The translations under genes and the position numbers were made by a program. 64,000 nucleotides of DNA from Iris pallida (lineage: Eukaryota > Streptophyta > Magnoliopsida > Asparagales > Iridaceae), in NCBI GenBank assembly GCA_029216955.1, contig JANAVB010016199.1, positions 12,579,714-12,643,713 on the forward strand, read 5' to 3'. Numbering within the stretch: position 1 is the stretch's first letter; every line of letters begins with the position of its first letter. The notes below the pieces were generated by a model. It ran no database searches. It was given only the letters and a program-made list of their open reading frames with translations, and had not been told where the DNA came from. Positions 1 through 11,201 of this stretch are shown piece after piece.

Positions 1-1387
1 TCGGAATCCAACTTTGAACATACGGTTAAATTTGTCACGTCAAATCGGACCCGTAGACATATAGTTTGGTGACTTTAGAGATCGTAGATACTGGCACATT
101 TTTTTAGTGCAAAACGGATCCAACAACGGACATCGTTTTGACCCAAAATTACCATTTTGCCCCAATATCCAGAATTGGACTTATGGGTAGGCTATCCTGG
201 CTAATTTGACTATTCTGAACACGTTGGCAATGTCTGTTTCAGCATACGAAGATGTTTGCAGGAGTTTAGATTTTGTGACTCTTTTATTGACAAGTTGTTT
301 ATGGGACATGTTGCTACCACCAGGCAAGTATACCTTGCCTTCCTCGACAGCTTTATTTACATGCTTATTCCTCTCATTATCTAGTTTTACTAGTTGGTTA
401 TTGACATGTGTTTTGCTCATATCATGCATGCTAGTTGATATATATATAGTCCTTGCTCGTAGTTTGTCTTATAATTTATATTGGACATATTCTCACATGT
501 ACCTTGACTGAGTCGTATCGTGTCATCACATGTACCTTGACTGAGTCATATCGTGTCGTAGGACGAGCACGTCATAACTGAACTGCTATTTCCTTGTTTT
601 GATTTTCTCAACATGTGAGTCCACACTCGGGGCGAGGGTTGACTATTTGCACCTGCGAGTCCACACTCGGGGCGAGGGTAATTGTCTTGAACTAACCTGC
701 GAGTCCATACTCGGGACGAGGGTTGGTGATTTGTCTTGAACTAACCAGCGAGTCCACACTCGGGGCGAGGGTTAGTGATTTGTTCAAACCTGTGAGTCCA
801 CACTCGGGGCGAGGGTTTGGTATCCGTTGATCTCTTGTTCAGCAGTTTTCTTCCAGCAGTTCATTTATGCATAGTTGTTCTCGTATCCAGGTTTCATAGT
901 CACGTGTCAGTTTGTGTCTCTTTTCTATTTATTTATTTATGCATGATAAACTGTTAGATAGGCATGTTTTATGTATCTTGCTAGTCCCCTCAGGACCTGA
1001 TGATCTCTTCAGGTAGTTGATTGTACGGAGTTAATTAGCTGATCATGATGGTAGTTAATTACATCTGCAGGATTCAGGTATTTGCTAGTGATATTACTTT
1101 GTTATCCTCTCATGCTTTATATTCCTTATCATGATATAGTCTGCTTGTTAGCCTAATTTATAGACTCATGTTATTTTTTGGAGTCCAATCGGACATATAT
1201 GCTAGTGGACTGCAGACCTTGAACCATAATATTCATTCTTGTATTTGTATTCTTCTTGTGGATGAGATATACCATATTAGACATGAAATGACAGCGTATA
1301 CGTATTCAAATTGGGTTGGACTCCGCTTGATACGTAGCTGGCTTGCGCACGAACTTGTATTCCGAAAAGCGGGTGCGGGTCGTGACA
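1..1387 (+). mobile_element. Family Y LTR, 3' part (cut by window edge)
   Basis: This is the right-hand part of a long LTR whose start lies outside the window. It is recognised because its first ~270 bases (from the 'cgtagacatata' block onward) recur at 47846-48100 and 57710-57970. It ends in GGGTCGTGACA at 1381-1387, matching the LTR ends at 48912 and 61979. No internal element sequence follows, so it is either a solo LTR or a truncated copy; which one cannot be told without the left flank. The short ORFs here have no recognisable domain. Confidence 0.7.
612..829. repeat. Minisatellite in family Y LTR, 5 units
   Basis: The core GAGTCCACACTCGGGGCGAG recurs five times at about 615, 655, 699, 748 and 792. 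Spacing is 40-49 bases, with variable AT-rich spacers such as 'ttgtcttgaactaac'. Each core holds a short inverted repeat (GAGTCCACACTC), so each unit could fold. The other two Y LTR copies do not show this array at the matching place, so it expanded in this copy. Confidence 0.85.
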
Positions 1388-1418
<31 letters not shown>

Positions 1419-1634
1419 GAAATAATAGAATAAAATTTATACTAATAAAAATAATAATAAAATAATATAAACAATAAATCAATAGCAGAGACAATAACCA
1501 AGAGTTGACCTCGACAACCAAGGCCAACCCAAATCCAGAAAATATCAATAAAATTAAAGAATACGCAAAATTCAAAAATCCTCGAAATACTGAAAATATT
1601 CATATACATATTTTGAAAAAATAGGGACGTGACA
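1388..1634 (-). mobile_element. LTR start of a minus-strand retroelement, interrupted by the Y LTR
   Basis: Read on the minus strand the segment starts TGTCACGTCCC at 1634. It is preceded by a polypurine-type tract (minus-strand TTTAAGGTGGGTAGGA, 1635-1650), the usual 3'-LTR junction of plant Ty3/gypsy elements. The left side contains a (TAA)n run at 1388-1420 and then stops at the Y LTR end. This looks like a 3' LTR broken by, or fused to, the Y LTR. Confidence 0.55.
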
Positions 1635-2804
1635 TCCTACCCACCTTAAAAAAATTCCTTTAAAATCTAAAATATTTTAAGATATAGTTTTCAACACTAG
1701 ATGAATTGATATTTTTACCCACCTTACAGAAATCAAGTAATCATCAAAGCAAAGCAAAACTCTAATTTCGAAAATAACAAAACAAATGTCGAAATGTAGC
1801 TACAAGAAAACCTATCACAAGGTCTGGAAGTAATCCCAAAATTTATATAGTTTTTTGAAATATTAAAATCTTAATATCACAGAATCTACAGAAAACTTGA
1901 AATCACATAAATTGTCTCAAACCAGGTCTTTAGTTCCTTTGTATCCGACCATGGTACATGGTGAAAATCAACTGCCTATCCATCCGGCAGAAAATGGATG
2001 CACAAAGGAGCTACACAATTTGTCGCATCATTCGACCGAAATAGCTACAAAAGGACCCACTACCGCACGATGATTGAACAACTGCAGGTCTCGCTGCCAT
2101 GCCTTCGAAGTACTAGAAGTCATTAGCTGCTCTCGAAAATCATCCAAAAATAATTTCAATAATAATACAAGATAGTTTTCTAGGAGAAATACTCGAAATC
2201 CAGAATCTAGGTCAAATCATAATATACAAAAATATATCTATAATCAAAATAATCTCTGAATCTGATAATTATGATTGAGGAATTATTTATAATCAAAGAA
2301 GATGAATTGATACAAGGATAGTCATTGGACACTCAACAAATGTTGAAATATCTAATCTCAGAGTCCTAATCAAGTCTTCCTTCCACAACAATCAAGTCAA
2401 CGCTCAAAGAGGGCGATAATAATACTAAGTCAACATGAATTCAACACATGAAGGGGATAACAGGAAAGAAACAAGGCGAAGCAACGATAGAGGGTGTAGA
2501 ACCCAAGATAAATAATGAGTAACCAGGTGATGAAGATAAGACAATGTCTTATCCGATAAAGTGACCGACATGACCAACTGTGGGATCATATCTATCAAAA
2601 CAAGGAATAAAGATAGATAACAATAAATAATACAGGGTCAAGCAAGATAGGTCCAGGTAGAGATATGGACCAGTTGTGCAAGTTCAAGGGAGCGAAGGGC
2701 AAGTATAACAACTTGGAATTCCAAGGAATTGTGGACTGATATCAATAATCTTGTGATACACAATAATATCTCAAAATAAGACCTGCATGGGCATCAAAAA
2801 ATCT
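1635..2804 (-). other. Short non-coding interior of a minus-strand LTR element
   Basis: There is no ORF of note on either strand. At the right end the minus strand reads 'TGACAAGATTTTTTGATGCC' followed by CATGCAGGTC, the same layout seen just inside the Y (48913) and Z (61980) LTRs. This marks the 5' side of the interior. If 1388-1634 and 2805 onward are its two LTRs, the interior is only ~1.17 kb, so the element would be non-autonomous. Confidence 0.45.
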
Positions 2805-3796
2805 TGTCACACCCTAGTACCGGAATACGGAGGCTGACATAGGCCACCTACACCGTATAAGGTACGAAGACGTCATACGATGATCACAACTGTCAATCTT
2901 GTTGGGTATCCTAGCATGCAATCAATCTATAACCAAATTATGTCTCATATCCACAGGCAATAATCAATAAAATAATAGTAAGGGTGATAACCATATGGAA
3001 ATAAGAAAATACTCATATGATGAACAAGAAGTCTATATATAAAATAATATAGATGAGAATACATTTCCATAGTTTCTACATGGTCTGGAACTGAAGCACA
3101 TCCTCCAAGTCAAGTCTGGAAGATCCATAGGGTCGGTTACTTGCAATCTGGGAACAATTCAGGGCTGGTCAGGCCAACTGCAGCAAGTACCATAATGGAA
3201 GGCTCAAGGTCGGGCGAAAAAAAACCTAGCATGATTAAATATATACAGGAAAAACATATATGAACAACAATAATCAGAGTAAGGAACCATACGGTACCAA
3301 CACACGATTACAGAATATAAGACAACAATCCATCAACTAACATAGGTAAGGAATGAACAATCATCAAACATCCTAACATCCACAAATACCTGCATCGCCA
3401 ACTAGAATTCATAGTCTGTCATCGGGACAATAATCCACCCCTACACCAAATAAGGCCAAGGAAAATTTATCACCGCATCGGGACAACGTTATTACCAACC
3501 AGCTTAGCAATTGCAGCAAGCCATACAATTTAGATGAATAAGTGGTCACTCAAATGCTTACGACTTTTTATGCGAAGGTTGGGTTACCCAAACAATGTAA
3601 TATAGGAACCCATAGATCGTGTCGATCCAGCAGGGCTAGTGGGGCCAAATAATAACTTATGGCACATGGGTAAGAACCTGTCCCATGTAAGGCCATCGTG
3701 CGAAGCAGATCGATCATATAACACATAATACATATAGTAGTCGGATACTACCATCCACTAATGCGGACGGCATACAATATTTGTGGTGGCCAGCCT
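2805..3796 (-). mobile_element. LTR-like segment, minus strand, W-related
   Basis: It begins TGTCACACCCTAGTACC at 2805, which resembles the solo LTR start at 53319 (TGTCACGCCCCAGAACC). Both continue with a 'gacataG...' block and a 'tatac/tatAAGG' block in the same order. On the minus strand this is therefore an LTR 3' end. The far boundary is not defined. It runs into repeat X near 3797, where a 'tttgtggtggcc' motif occurs. No gene is seen. Confidence 0.45.
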
Positions 3797-4657
3797 ATGT
3801 AGTACCCTACTCCTCGTGGTTCACTATGTAATACCTATGGTTTGTTGGCTCAGTCTTGACTAAGTCAATGGAAAAACCTTTGTCGATATCGCTGGATTAC
3901 GGACAAAATGCACATGGAATATTTCAAACAAATGGATCGGCTTCTATTAAAATGAGTCCAATAGTTTTCGTTAGATGTTTTCACTACTTGATTTTGATGA
4001 ATGTGTTTTCATGTTGGTTTTCACCATTCTCTTTCATCGCATTTCGTATTCATTCCGAATCTTAAGAGATAGAAATCGAATTATGCTAATCAAAAATTGG
4101 TGCCAACGTCGGACACATATGTGGAGCGTGGTCGGTGCATGAAGTTCCTCATTCTCTCTAGTAGATTCATTTTGGTGAGTTACTTTGACCGAGCTACCAT
4201 TTATCTCCATGCCTTAACAAAATGATCTATAATCCATTTTTTGTTGCATCCCAGTGATCAACGATACCACAATAAAAAAAGATAAAAGAAGTTAAATGAA
4301 TGAATCACATGTCAATTATAGAACTGTTGCTTACTTGCTTCAATATGAATGTCTATATGCTCCTTGTGAATTACATAAAAGAGATACCTTTATATGGAAA
4401 CATGGCCACATAGTGCAGAAAAGAAGAAGAAGAAAAAGAAGAAAAAAAAATGTTTATATGTGTCTAGACTAGTACATAGTAGTTTTATTTGATATTTGCA
4501 TTAGTATTAGTCTGGAAAACTTGTGCACAAGGTAGTAATCTCTCGGCCGATTCCAGGGACACCAAGAATCGCTCGGCCTAGGAGAGAACATGACACCCTT
4601 AGGCTAGAAGTCCTCGCGATCAGGGGGTGTCAGTTTATTAGTGAGATGGACTTGTAC
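3797..4657 (+). mobile_element. Repeat X, copy 1, left half
   Basis: This matches 27577-27810 and then 47058-47760 in the same order and orientation. Shared blocks include 'ctcctcgtggttcactatgtaata', 'cctttg.cg.tatcgctgga', 'attcattc.gaatctt.agag' and 'gtgcacaaggta'. It is therefore an LTR-like repeat. The copia element interrupts it after 4657, and it resumes at 12474. An ORF at 3856-4065 has no recognised domain and is not called. Confidence 0.65.
4653..4657. repeat. Target-site duplication of the copia element (left)
   Basis: TGTAC immediately precedes the left LTR and is repeated exactly at 12469-12473 after the right LTR. This fixes both ends of the insertion. Confidence 0.93.
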
Positions 4658-5927
4658 TGATGGAACTGGGGATTCCCAGGACCATTCCTTTGGTGTGCGT
4701 ATTGATCGATAGAAAGTTAAACAGATCTAATACGTGTTCTAACCCTTCATAGGCGGAAACTAGGGTTCACGAATTATACCTACGATGGAAAGGAGACAAG
4801 TAATTCCTGGCAATATCGAGCGGACGACCCCAAGATCTTCTGCACGTATTCCTTCCTCGAGTTGGACGTCGTGTGGACGACGATCTTCTAACCTTTTCTT
4901 CTCCTTGGCAGCCCTCTCTTTCTCTCCTTACGTGAATCACAAATTTAGAAAAAAATTTAGATTTTCTGATCAGTAATCTTGCGGCCAGAAAATAGAGGAT
5001 ATATATAGGCTACGGCAGGGACTATGAGGAAAAATTAGGTATAGACCTCCTAACGGATCTGGATATCCCGTGTTCAGCCCGAACACACAATCCAGGCCCA
5101 TTAACAATAGCTCAGTCCACTAATGAGCTATTGTTGCACTACCTCCCTAATCCCAAATTATGTTTGTGGGCTCCTTTTATTATATGCTCGTTTGGCTCCC
5201 CATGTTAAGATATCGTATGTCCATCGATCAAATTAAGTTACTGACAACTATATTGATTCGACTTCTTTTATCCTTAAGTAGTACCGCTCAACTTTATTTG
5301 TCATGTCAGATATAATCCACCTGCAGGGTTTATATGACAATCATTATAAGCTCCTTAAGGGGACATCATCAACCCGATGTATCGAGACATGGATTCCATT
5401 TATAATCAACAGCCCATCATACATACAATGTTATTATCCAATTCATAGAGGTTGTTGATCCATAATGAATCTCACTCTTTTATGAGTCAAAGTAATGCAC
5501 ACTGCTATATATGTTTGTTATTATATCCGTATTAAGAGCACAAGCATCCATAATAACAGAGGTGTTTGTTCTCTTATGTAGTCAGTACAAAGAGAACAAC
5601 CTCAAGTGGTCATGTTCAATACACACAAAGTGTACTAGTGTAAACATATAGTCAAGATAGACTAATACCAGATTACACTATAACCTTTCCAATAGATTGT
5701 CCAAGTCCATCTAGGTTGTGAACTATTTATATACTCCATAGGGAACTGATAATATAATCTTCTGTGTGACACCACACACCATATTATCTACAATATAGAA
5801 TATCAGACATTTGCATTAACACTTGCAACAAATACAATATGTAAACATTTGCCCATATGATTCTCATTCAAAATTTAAGGAAATAAGGTTACTACAAAAG
5901 TGATGCTTTTAGTATATAACCCTAACA
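4658..5927 (-). repeat. Copia 3' LTR
   Basis: On the minus strand it starts TGTTAGGGTTATATAC (from 5927) and ends ...CCCCAGTTCCATCA at 4658. It aligns throughout with 11202-12468. Example differences: 'aactagggttc' versus 'aactggggttc', and an extra 'ga' in 'aaacagatctaat'. A GAACAACCTCAAG block and a 'tgtgtgacaccacacacc' palindrome-like block occur in both copies. Confidence 0.93.
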
Positions 5928-5942
5928 ATCTCCCACTTATAT
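5928..5942 (-). other. Copia polypurine tract
   Basis: The minus strand reads AAGTGGGAGAT directly upstream of the 3' LTR start TGTTAGGG. This is the expected plus-strand primer site for reverse transcription. Confidence 0.8.
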
Positions 5943-6039
5943 TCAAAGCATTGTTTTTCAGTATACTGTTACAAATCTTCCACTTATACTTAAAGCCATG
6001 CTGCTACACATATGACTCACATTCCCTCAACATGACTAT

Positions 6040-6675
6040 CAAAAGCCTTAGCTGGTAAGCTCTTTGTAAAGGGATCAGCTAGGTTGTCGGCTGATGCTAT
6101 CTTGATCACAGCAACTTTTCTACGAAATCTTGTATCAGGTGGTACTTGCGCTCAATGTGTTTGCCTATCTTATGGGCTCGTGGTTCCTTTGAGTTTGCAA
6201 CTGCACCACTATTATCATAATAAAGTGTAATAGACTTAGGCAAACTAGGTACCACATCCAAGTCCAACAGAAAGTTTCTGAGCCAAACCGCTTCTTTTGC
6301 TGCCTCAGAGGCTGCCACATACTCGACTTCCATGGTGGAATCAGCAATACATTTTTGCTTGATACTCCTCCACACAATGGCTCCACATCCCAAATTAAAC
6401 ACATAACCTGAGGTAGATTTTCTGGAATCCCTATCTGACTGAAAATCTGAGTCTGTATACCCCAAGGGAACTAAACTATCTGCCTGGTAAACTAGCATAT
6501 ACTCTTTAGTCCTTTTCAGGTACCTCAAAATATGCTTTACGGCAGTCCAGTGCTCTTGTCCTGGGTTAGACTGATATCTGCTGACCATGCCTACGGCAAA
6601 GCAGATGTCTGGTCTTATACATAGCATTGCATACATTAAGCTTCCTACTGCTGAAGCATAAGGAACTGCCTTCAT
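6040..6675 (-). pseudogene. Copia RNase H domain, 3' end of pol
   Basis: The first 189 codons read as a copia RNase H region. It contains YASAVGSLMYAM and the PDICFAVGMVSRYQSNPG block, then GYTDSDFQSD with the first catalytic acid, STSGYVFNLG, and ADSTMEVEYVAASEAAKE with the next acidic residue. It degrades the RNA strand of the RNA:DNA hybrid during reverse transcription. It is in the same frame as the INT-RT segment upstream (6763-8712) but separated from it by two TAA stops, at 6763-6765 and near 6742. After residue 189 a stop and frame change occur; in another frame the C-terminal 'SADNLADPFTK' motif is still visible at ~6040-6100. Confidence 0.9.
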
Positions 6676-6762
6676 ATTCTCTATCTCTTTAGGTGTCCTC
6701 GGACACTGCTCCTTTGATAGAGCAATTTTATGTCTAGAAGGTTAGAAACCTTTCTTAGAATT

Positions 6763-8712
6763 TTACATACTAAAACGAGTTAGTACAGTATCGATATAGG
6801 AAGCTTGGGATAAGCCCAACATCCTTTTCTTACGATCTCGTAGAACTTTGATCCCAAGGATGTGACCTACTTCTCCCAAGTCCTTCATATCAAACTGTTT
6901 GGATAACCATACCCTTACATCAGATAACACCTTCACATTGTTTCCAATGAGCAAGATGTCATCCATATAAAGTATTAGGAACACCACCACGTTTTTGTCA
7001 TATTTTCTGTATACACATGATTCATCCTGACATTGATCAAATCCATAGGATTTTATCACCTGATCAAAACATATGTTCCAAGATCTGGAAGCTTGCTTAA
7101 GTCCATAAATGGACTTTTTGAGCTTACAAACAAGATTCTCCTGGCCCTTTTCAATGAACCCATCTGGTTGCTTCATATAGATGTCTTCCTCAAGACTTTC
7201 ATTAAGGAAAGCTGTCTTGACATCTATTTGCCAAATCTCATAATCGAGATGAGCTGCAATAGATAAAAGAATCCGGATAGACTTAAGCATGGCTACAGGA
7301 GAAAAGGTTTTCTCATAATCGATATCCTCTCTTTGAGTAAAACCTTTTGCTACAAGCCGAGCTTTAAAGGTTTCAACCTTACCGTCTGATCCTCTTTTTC
7401 TCTTATAGACCCACTTGCATCCAATGGCTTTTACACCAACGGGTGGTTCTACAAGCTCCCAGACCTGATTAGAATACATAGATTCTATTTCAAATATTAT
7501 TACTTTTTGCCAAGACTCTGCATCTTTATCTTGGAGTGCTTCATTGTAGGTACAGGGATCATAATCTTGTTCCTCAGGGACGAAGTCTGATGACTCTCCC
7601 AAGAACATATATCTATTAGGTTGTATCACAACCCTCCCACTACGGCGAGGTACTATCGGTTGTGGTGTAACATTTGTGACACGTTGTGCAGTTATTTGTG
7701 GTTCATCCTCTTGTACTGTTGGTACTGAAGCACTTGGTGTCTCACATTTCAGTTCTTCTAGAACAACTCTACTTGTGGGTTTATGGTTCATCACATAGTC
7801 TTCCTCTAAGAATCGGGCATTGGTGCTAACAATGACCTTCTGATCCTTAGGACTATAAAATAAACCTCCTTTCATTCCTCTTGGATAGCCTACAAACAAA
7901 CGTACTTCTGTATGAGATTCCAACTTATCTGCTTTTCCATTCAGCACATGTGCTGGACTACCCCAAATACGAACATGTTTCAGACTAGGCTTACGCCCAA
8001 TCCACAGCTCTGTGGGAGTAAGAGGTACTGAATTAGAAGGAACCAAGTTCAAAATATAAGCTGCAGTCTCCAAGGCATATCCCCAAAATGAATCTGGCAA
8101 ATCCGAATAACTCATCATTGATCTAACCATCTTCATAAGAGTTCTATTCCTTCTTTCGGCTACACCATTCTGCTGGGGCGTTCCAGGTACAATCAATTGG
8201 GATGCAATCCCAGCCTCTGATAAATAATTCCTAAACTCTCCAAAGAGGTACTCGCCACCACGATCTGATTGTAATGACTTGATACATTTTCTATGATGTT
8301 TTTTCGTTTCAACCTTGTACTCTTTGAATTTCTCAAAGCACTCAGACTTACGGCGCTTCAAATAAATGTATCCATACCTTGAATAATCATCAATAAATGT
8401 GACAAAATATTCAAAGCCACCTCTAGCTTGGATAGTCATGGGTCCACACAAATCAGAATGAACCAATTCCAACACATCTTTGGCCCTATACCCCTTTGCC
8501 GTAAAAGGCCTTTTGGTTATTTTACCTTCCAAGCAGGATTCACAGACTGGTAGTGCCTCCACTTCCAATGAACTCAAAGGTCCATCTTCAACCAGTCTTT
8601 GAATTCTTCTTAGGTTAATATGCCCCAATCGCAAGTACCAAAGATATGTTTGGTTCATACAAGAAGGTTCTTTTCTCTTATTTAAGTTAGATGACATATT
8701 ATTCATTTCCAT
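6763..8712 (-). pseudogene. Copia integrase and reverse transcriptase segment of pol
   Basis: This 649-codon open segment holds, in order, several domains. First is a GAG-pre-integrase zinc-binding region (GHINLRRIQRL ... CESCLEGK). Next is the integrase core with VHSDLCGPM, TFIDDYSRYGYIY and the acidic VPGTPQQNGVAERRN motif. A linker follows, then a reverse transcriptase with WVYKRKRGSDG, ARLVAKGFTQ, DVKTAFLN, KSIYGLKQASR and the catalytic YMDDILLIGN. Integrase and RT motifs all look intact. It is in frame with the upstream protease ORF across one TAA (8716-8718), so the methionine at 8710-8712 is only the first ATG after a stop. The lineage is probably Tork/TNT1-like, but I cannot settle this by eye. 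Confidence 0.93.
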
Positions 8713-8715
8713 AAG

Positions 8716-9240
8716 TTACATTGTGGGCAAAATAGGATTAATGACATACAAATTATCAACCAATACACCAGAACAGATAAAATGTTTATTCTTTCTAATA
8801 ACAATATTATCATTAAAATAAACTGAATATCCATCCTTAACTAACATAAAAACAGAAACTAAATTCCTTCTAAGTGAAGGTGCATAAAGACAATCTCTCA
8901 ATGTCAAAGACTTATTTCTACCAAAAGATAAAGCAATACCTCCTAATGCAACGACCGATACTTTTGTAGCATCACCCATGAACAAGCATATCTCTCCATC
9001 ACTGAGCTGTCTGGTTTCCTGGAACCCCTGTAATATATTGCAGACATAATTAGTGGCTCCTGTATCTACACACCAGGTGCCGGTAGATAACACCGCTAAA
9101 CATGTTTCAACTACTAGTAAATGAGATATACCTTCTTTGTTCCCTTGTTCGAGAAGTGGACAATCAGTCTTCCAATGTCCTGACCCTTTGCACTTGAAAC
9201 ATTTGCCTTTCGGCTTTTTCACTGCGCCTTGAGGTCCCAT
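8716..9240 (-). pseudogene. Copia gag zinc knuckle and aspartic protease segment
   Basis: Residues ~15-29 form a CCHC nucleocapsid knuckle, CFKCKGSGHWKTDCP. Residues ~55-68 carry the aspartic protease active site WCVDTGATNYVCN (D-T-G-A, versus the common D-S/T-G-A/S). The region would bind genomic RNA and cleave the polyprotein. It ends at a TAA (8716-8718) that looks like a point mutation, because the frame continues directly into the pre-integrase domain. The true gag start lies upstream in another frame, so the ATG near 9240 is internal. Confidence 0.9.
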
Positions 9241-9919
9241 GCCCTTCTTTGCTGAGTTTGCCTATTTCTGAATGTTATTCTTCTTCTTACGCCTTTTGGC
9301 TTAGAAGTAAAAGCCTTTTTAGAAACAAAAACATGACCACTCTGCCTAAAGAGAGATTCAGCATCCTGTAGCTCTTTTGTATATTCTGCCAAACTATACA
9401 ACCTTTTGTTCATATTGTAATTAAGGCAAAAATTGTCAAAACTTTTAGGCAGAGTCCCGAGATTGATATCGACCTGGGATTCCCCATCGATTTTAGCTCC
9501 AAGGATCTCCATCTCATTCAGATGACCCATCATCTTGAGAACATGATCCCTTACTGGTGTACCCTCAGCCATTTTTGTATTCATCAAACATTTCATAGAA
9601 ACTGCCTAGCTACCCTACTCTGATGTCCGAAGAGTTCCTTGAGGTTATACATCATGTCATAAGCAGTGGCCATGGCCTGATGCTGATGTTGCAGTACATT
9701 TGACATAGATGCCAGAATGTAACACCGTGCCATCTCATCTGCCTTTTTTTACTTCTTATAAGCCTCTTTGACCTCTTCATCAGAGTTAGCATCAGGCTTA
9801 GGTGGACATTCCTCAACAATAACATATTTGTACTCCTCAGCAGTCAGAACAATGTCCAAATTACGTTAACAGTCAATATAATTAGGTCCAGTAAGTTTGT
9901 TTTCTTTAAGAATCACCAT
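9219..9919 (-). pseudogene. Copia gag (capsid) region, frameshifted
   Basis: The likely gag ATG is at 9917-9919, where the minus strand starts MVILKENKLTGPNY, a typical copia gag opening. The frame then has internal stops, including one after NYIDC and one near 'EAYKK'. It shifts near 9600, continues as an open 125-codon stretch (MKCLMNTKMAEGTPVRDHVL to QSGHVFVSKKAFTSKPKG), and shifts again near 9290 before the zinc knuckle. The protein would form the virus-like particle core. In this copy it is clearly broken. Confidence 0.85.
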
Positions 9920-11187
9920 AAGTGGACTGAAAGAACCCAATTTTTTGAAATCCTGAGAATCACATAAATAAAATTATGTAGGGCAAAAAAAAATTTTGAA
10001 TTAACTAAATATTGATTCCCTCAAAACAATAATAAGAAATTCACCAACACCTTGAACACCATGAATTTAGCATGCAACGATAGTGTGGACGTATACAAAT
10101 TCAACTTTGTTCAAGTAGGTTTTTCTTATTAATTTTACTATCATGTCAACATAACTTATGATAAATAAAATTAATATGCTGGTCTTGCTCTGGTCATACA
10201 AATAATAGCAGTGACTCCGATGGGAAGGATACCATTATTTGTATCTAAGTGTATACCATTACTTAATACTAAGTCCATTATCTTGTAATGAGTTCCTTCA
10301 GATGGAGAAGTGAACACATTTAACTTTCTACAATTATCCCTAAGGAAGTTTGTACTGGTGATCCATAATTATACTCATCCGATATGGAGGAAAGCACTAA
10401 AACCAACACGCAAGTATAATTACATCACCTACAAACCAGTAATGGAGACCATAGGATTTATACTAAATAAATATCATCTCCCACTTAGTTATTTAAAAAT
10501 AAAGATTTTCTACTAGTTGATATTATGTCCATGTTGTCCATTATTAATGTAGGCTTAGTTTTTCAAAAAAACAACCACACAATAATAAACATGCATAATC
10601 AGAAAAAGCAAAATGACAAAAATAAGAGAAAATATCCAACTATTATGGTCATCTTTGATGCTCCGTCCTCAACTATCCAAATCCAAAATCTGCCGCTGCG
10701 CAGATCTATTCGGGGTTCGACCTGCCTGGTCAGGTCGCGGGGTTCAGGGCAGCGCCCCAAATTTTTTTTAAAAATTTTGGTTGTCGATTCCTTCATCGAA
10801 AATCATATGTCTGCCTTTGGACTGCTTAAAACAAGTATCTCGTCCGGCGTCAGAAACAGCCACCACCGCCATCACGATTGATCAAAAATAATTAAAATTA
10901 CGTCAATCCTATGCCTCCAGAAGGAGTTCACACATAATCTAGATTAAAAATTAAAATAATAAGCTACGATCAACCCTCGTGATTTTAATTATATCCACAG
11001 CAACAACAACATCTACGACATGTTCGTGGTTTAAACAACACAATCAAAAACATGTATTGGACCATAATTGTTGGATCTAAGATGCCTGCAAAACCAAGTT
11101 AGAACAGATCTACATCTACCGACTATTACACAGCACAGGTTTTATTGGACAACATGGACGTATCAATCAATACGTAGATCCAAAGTG
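9920..11187 (-). other. Copia 5' untranslated leader
   Basis: About 1.27 kb lies between the PBS and the gag ATG. No conserved coding signal is seen. A GC-rich block at ~10690-10760 contains GGTCAGGTCGCGGGGTTC and an adjoining T/A-rich run. Small ORFs on both strands (10310-10881) have no recognisable domains. Confidence 0.6.
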
Positions 11188-11199
11188 GCTCTGATACTA
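11188..11199 (-). other. Copia primer-binding site, initiator-Met tRNA type
   Basis: The minus strand reads TTAGTATCAGAGCCAC just inside the 5' LTR end. The plant initiator-Met PBS is TGGTATCAGAGC, so this copy carries a G-to-A change in the TGG. The position next to the LTR supports the call. Confidence 0.85.
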
Positions 11200-11201
11200 A
11201 T

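Noticed and set aside
7033..7266. Plus-strand ORF inside the copia pol region
   Set aside because: Antisense shadow of the reverse transcriptase.
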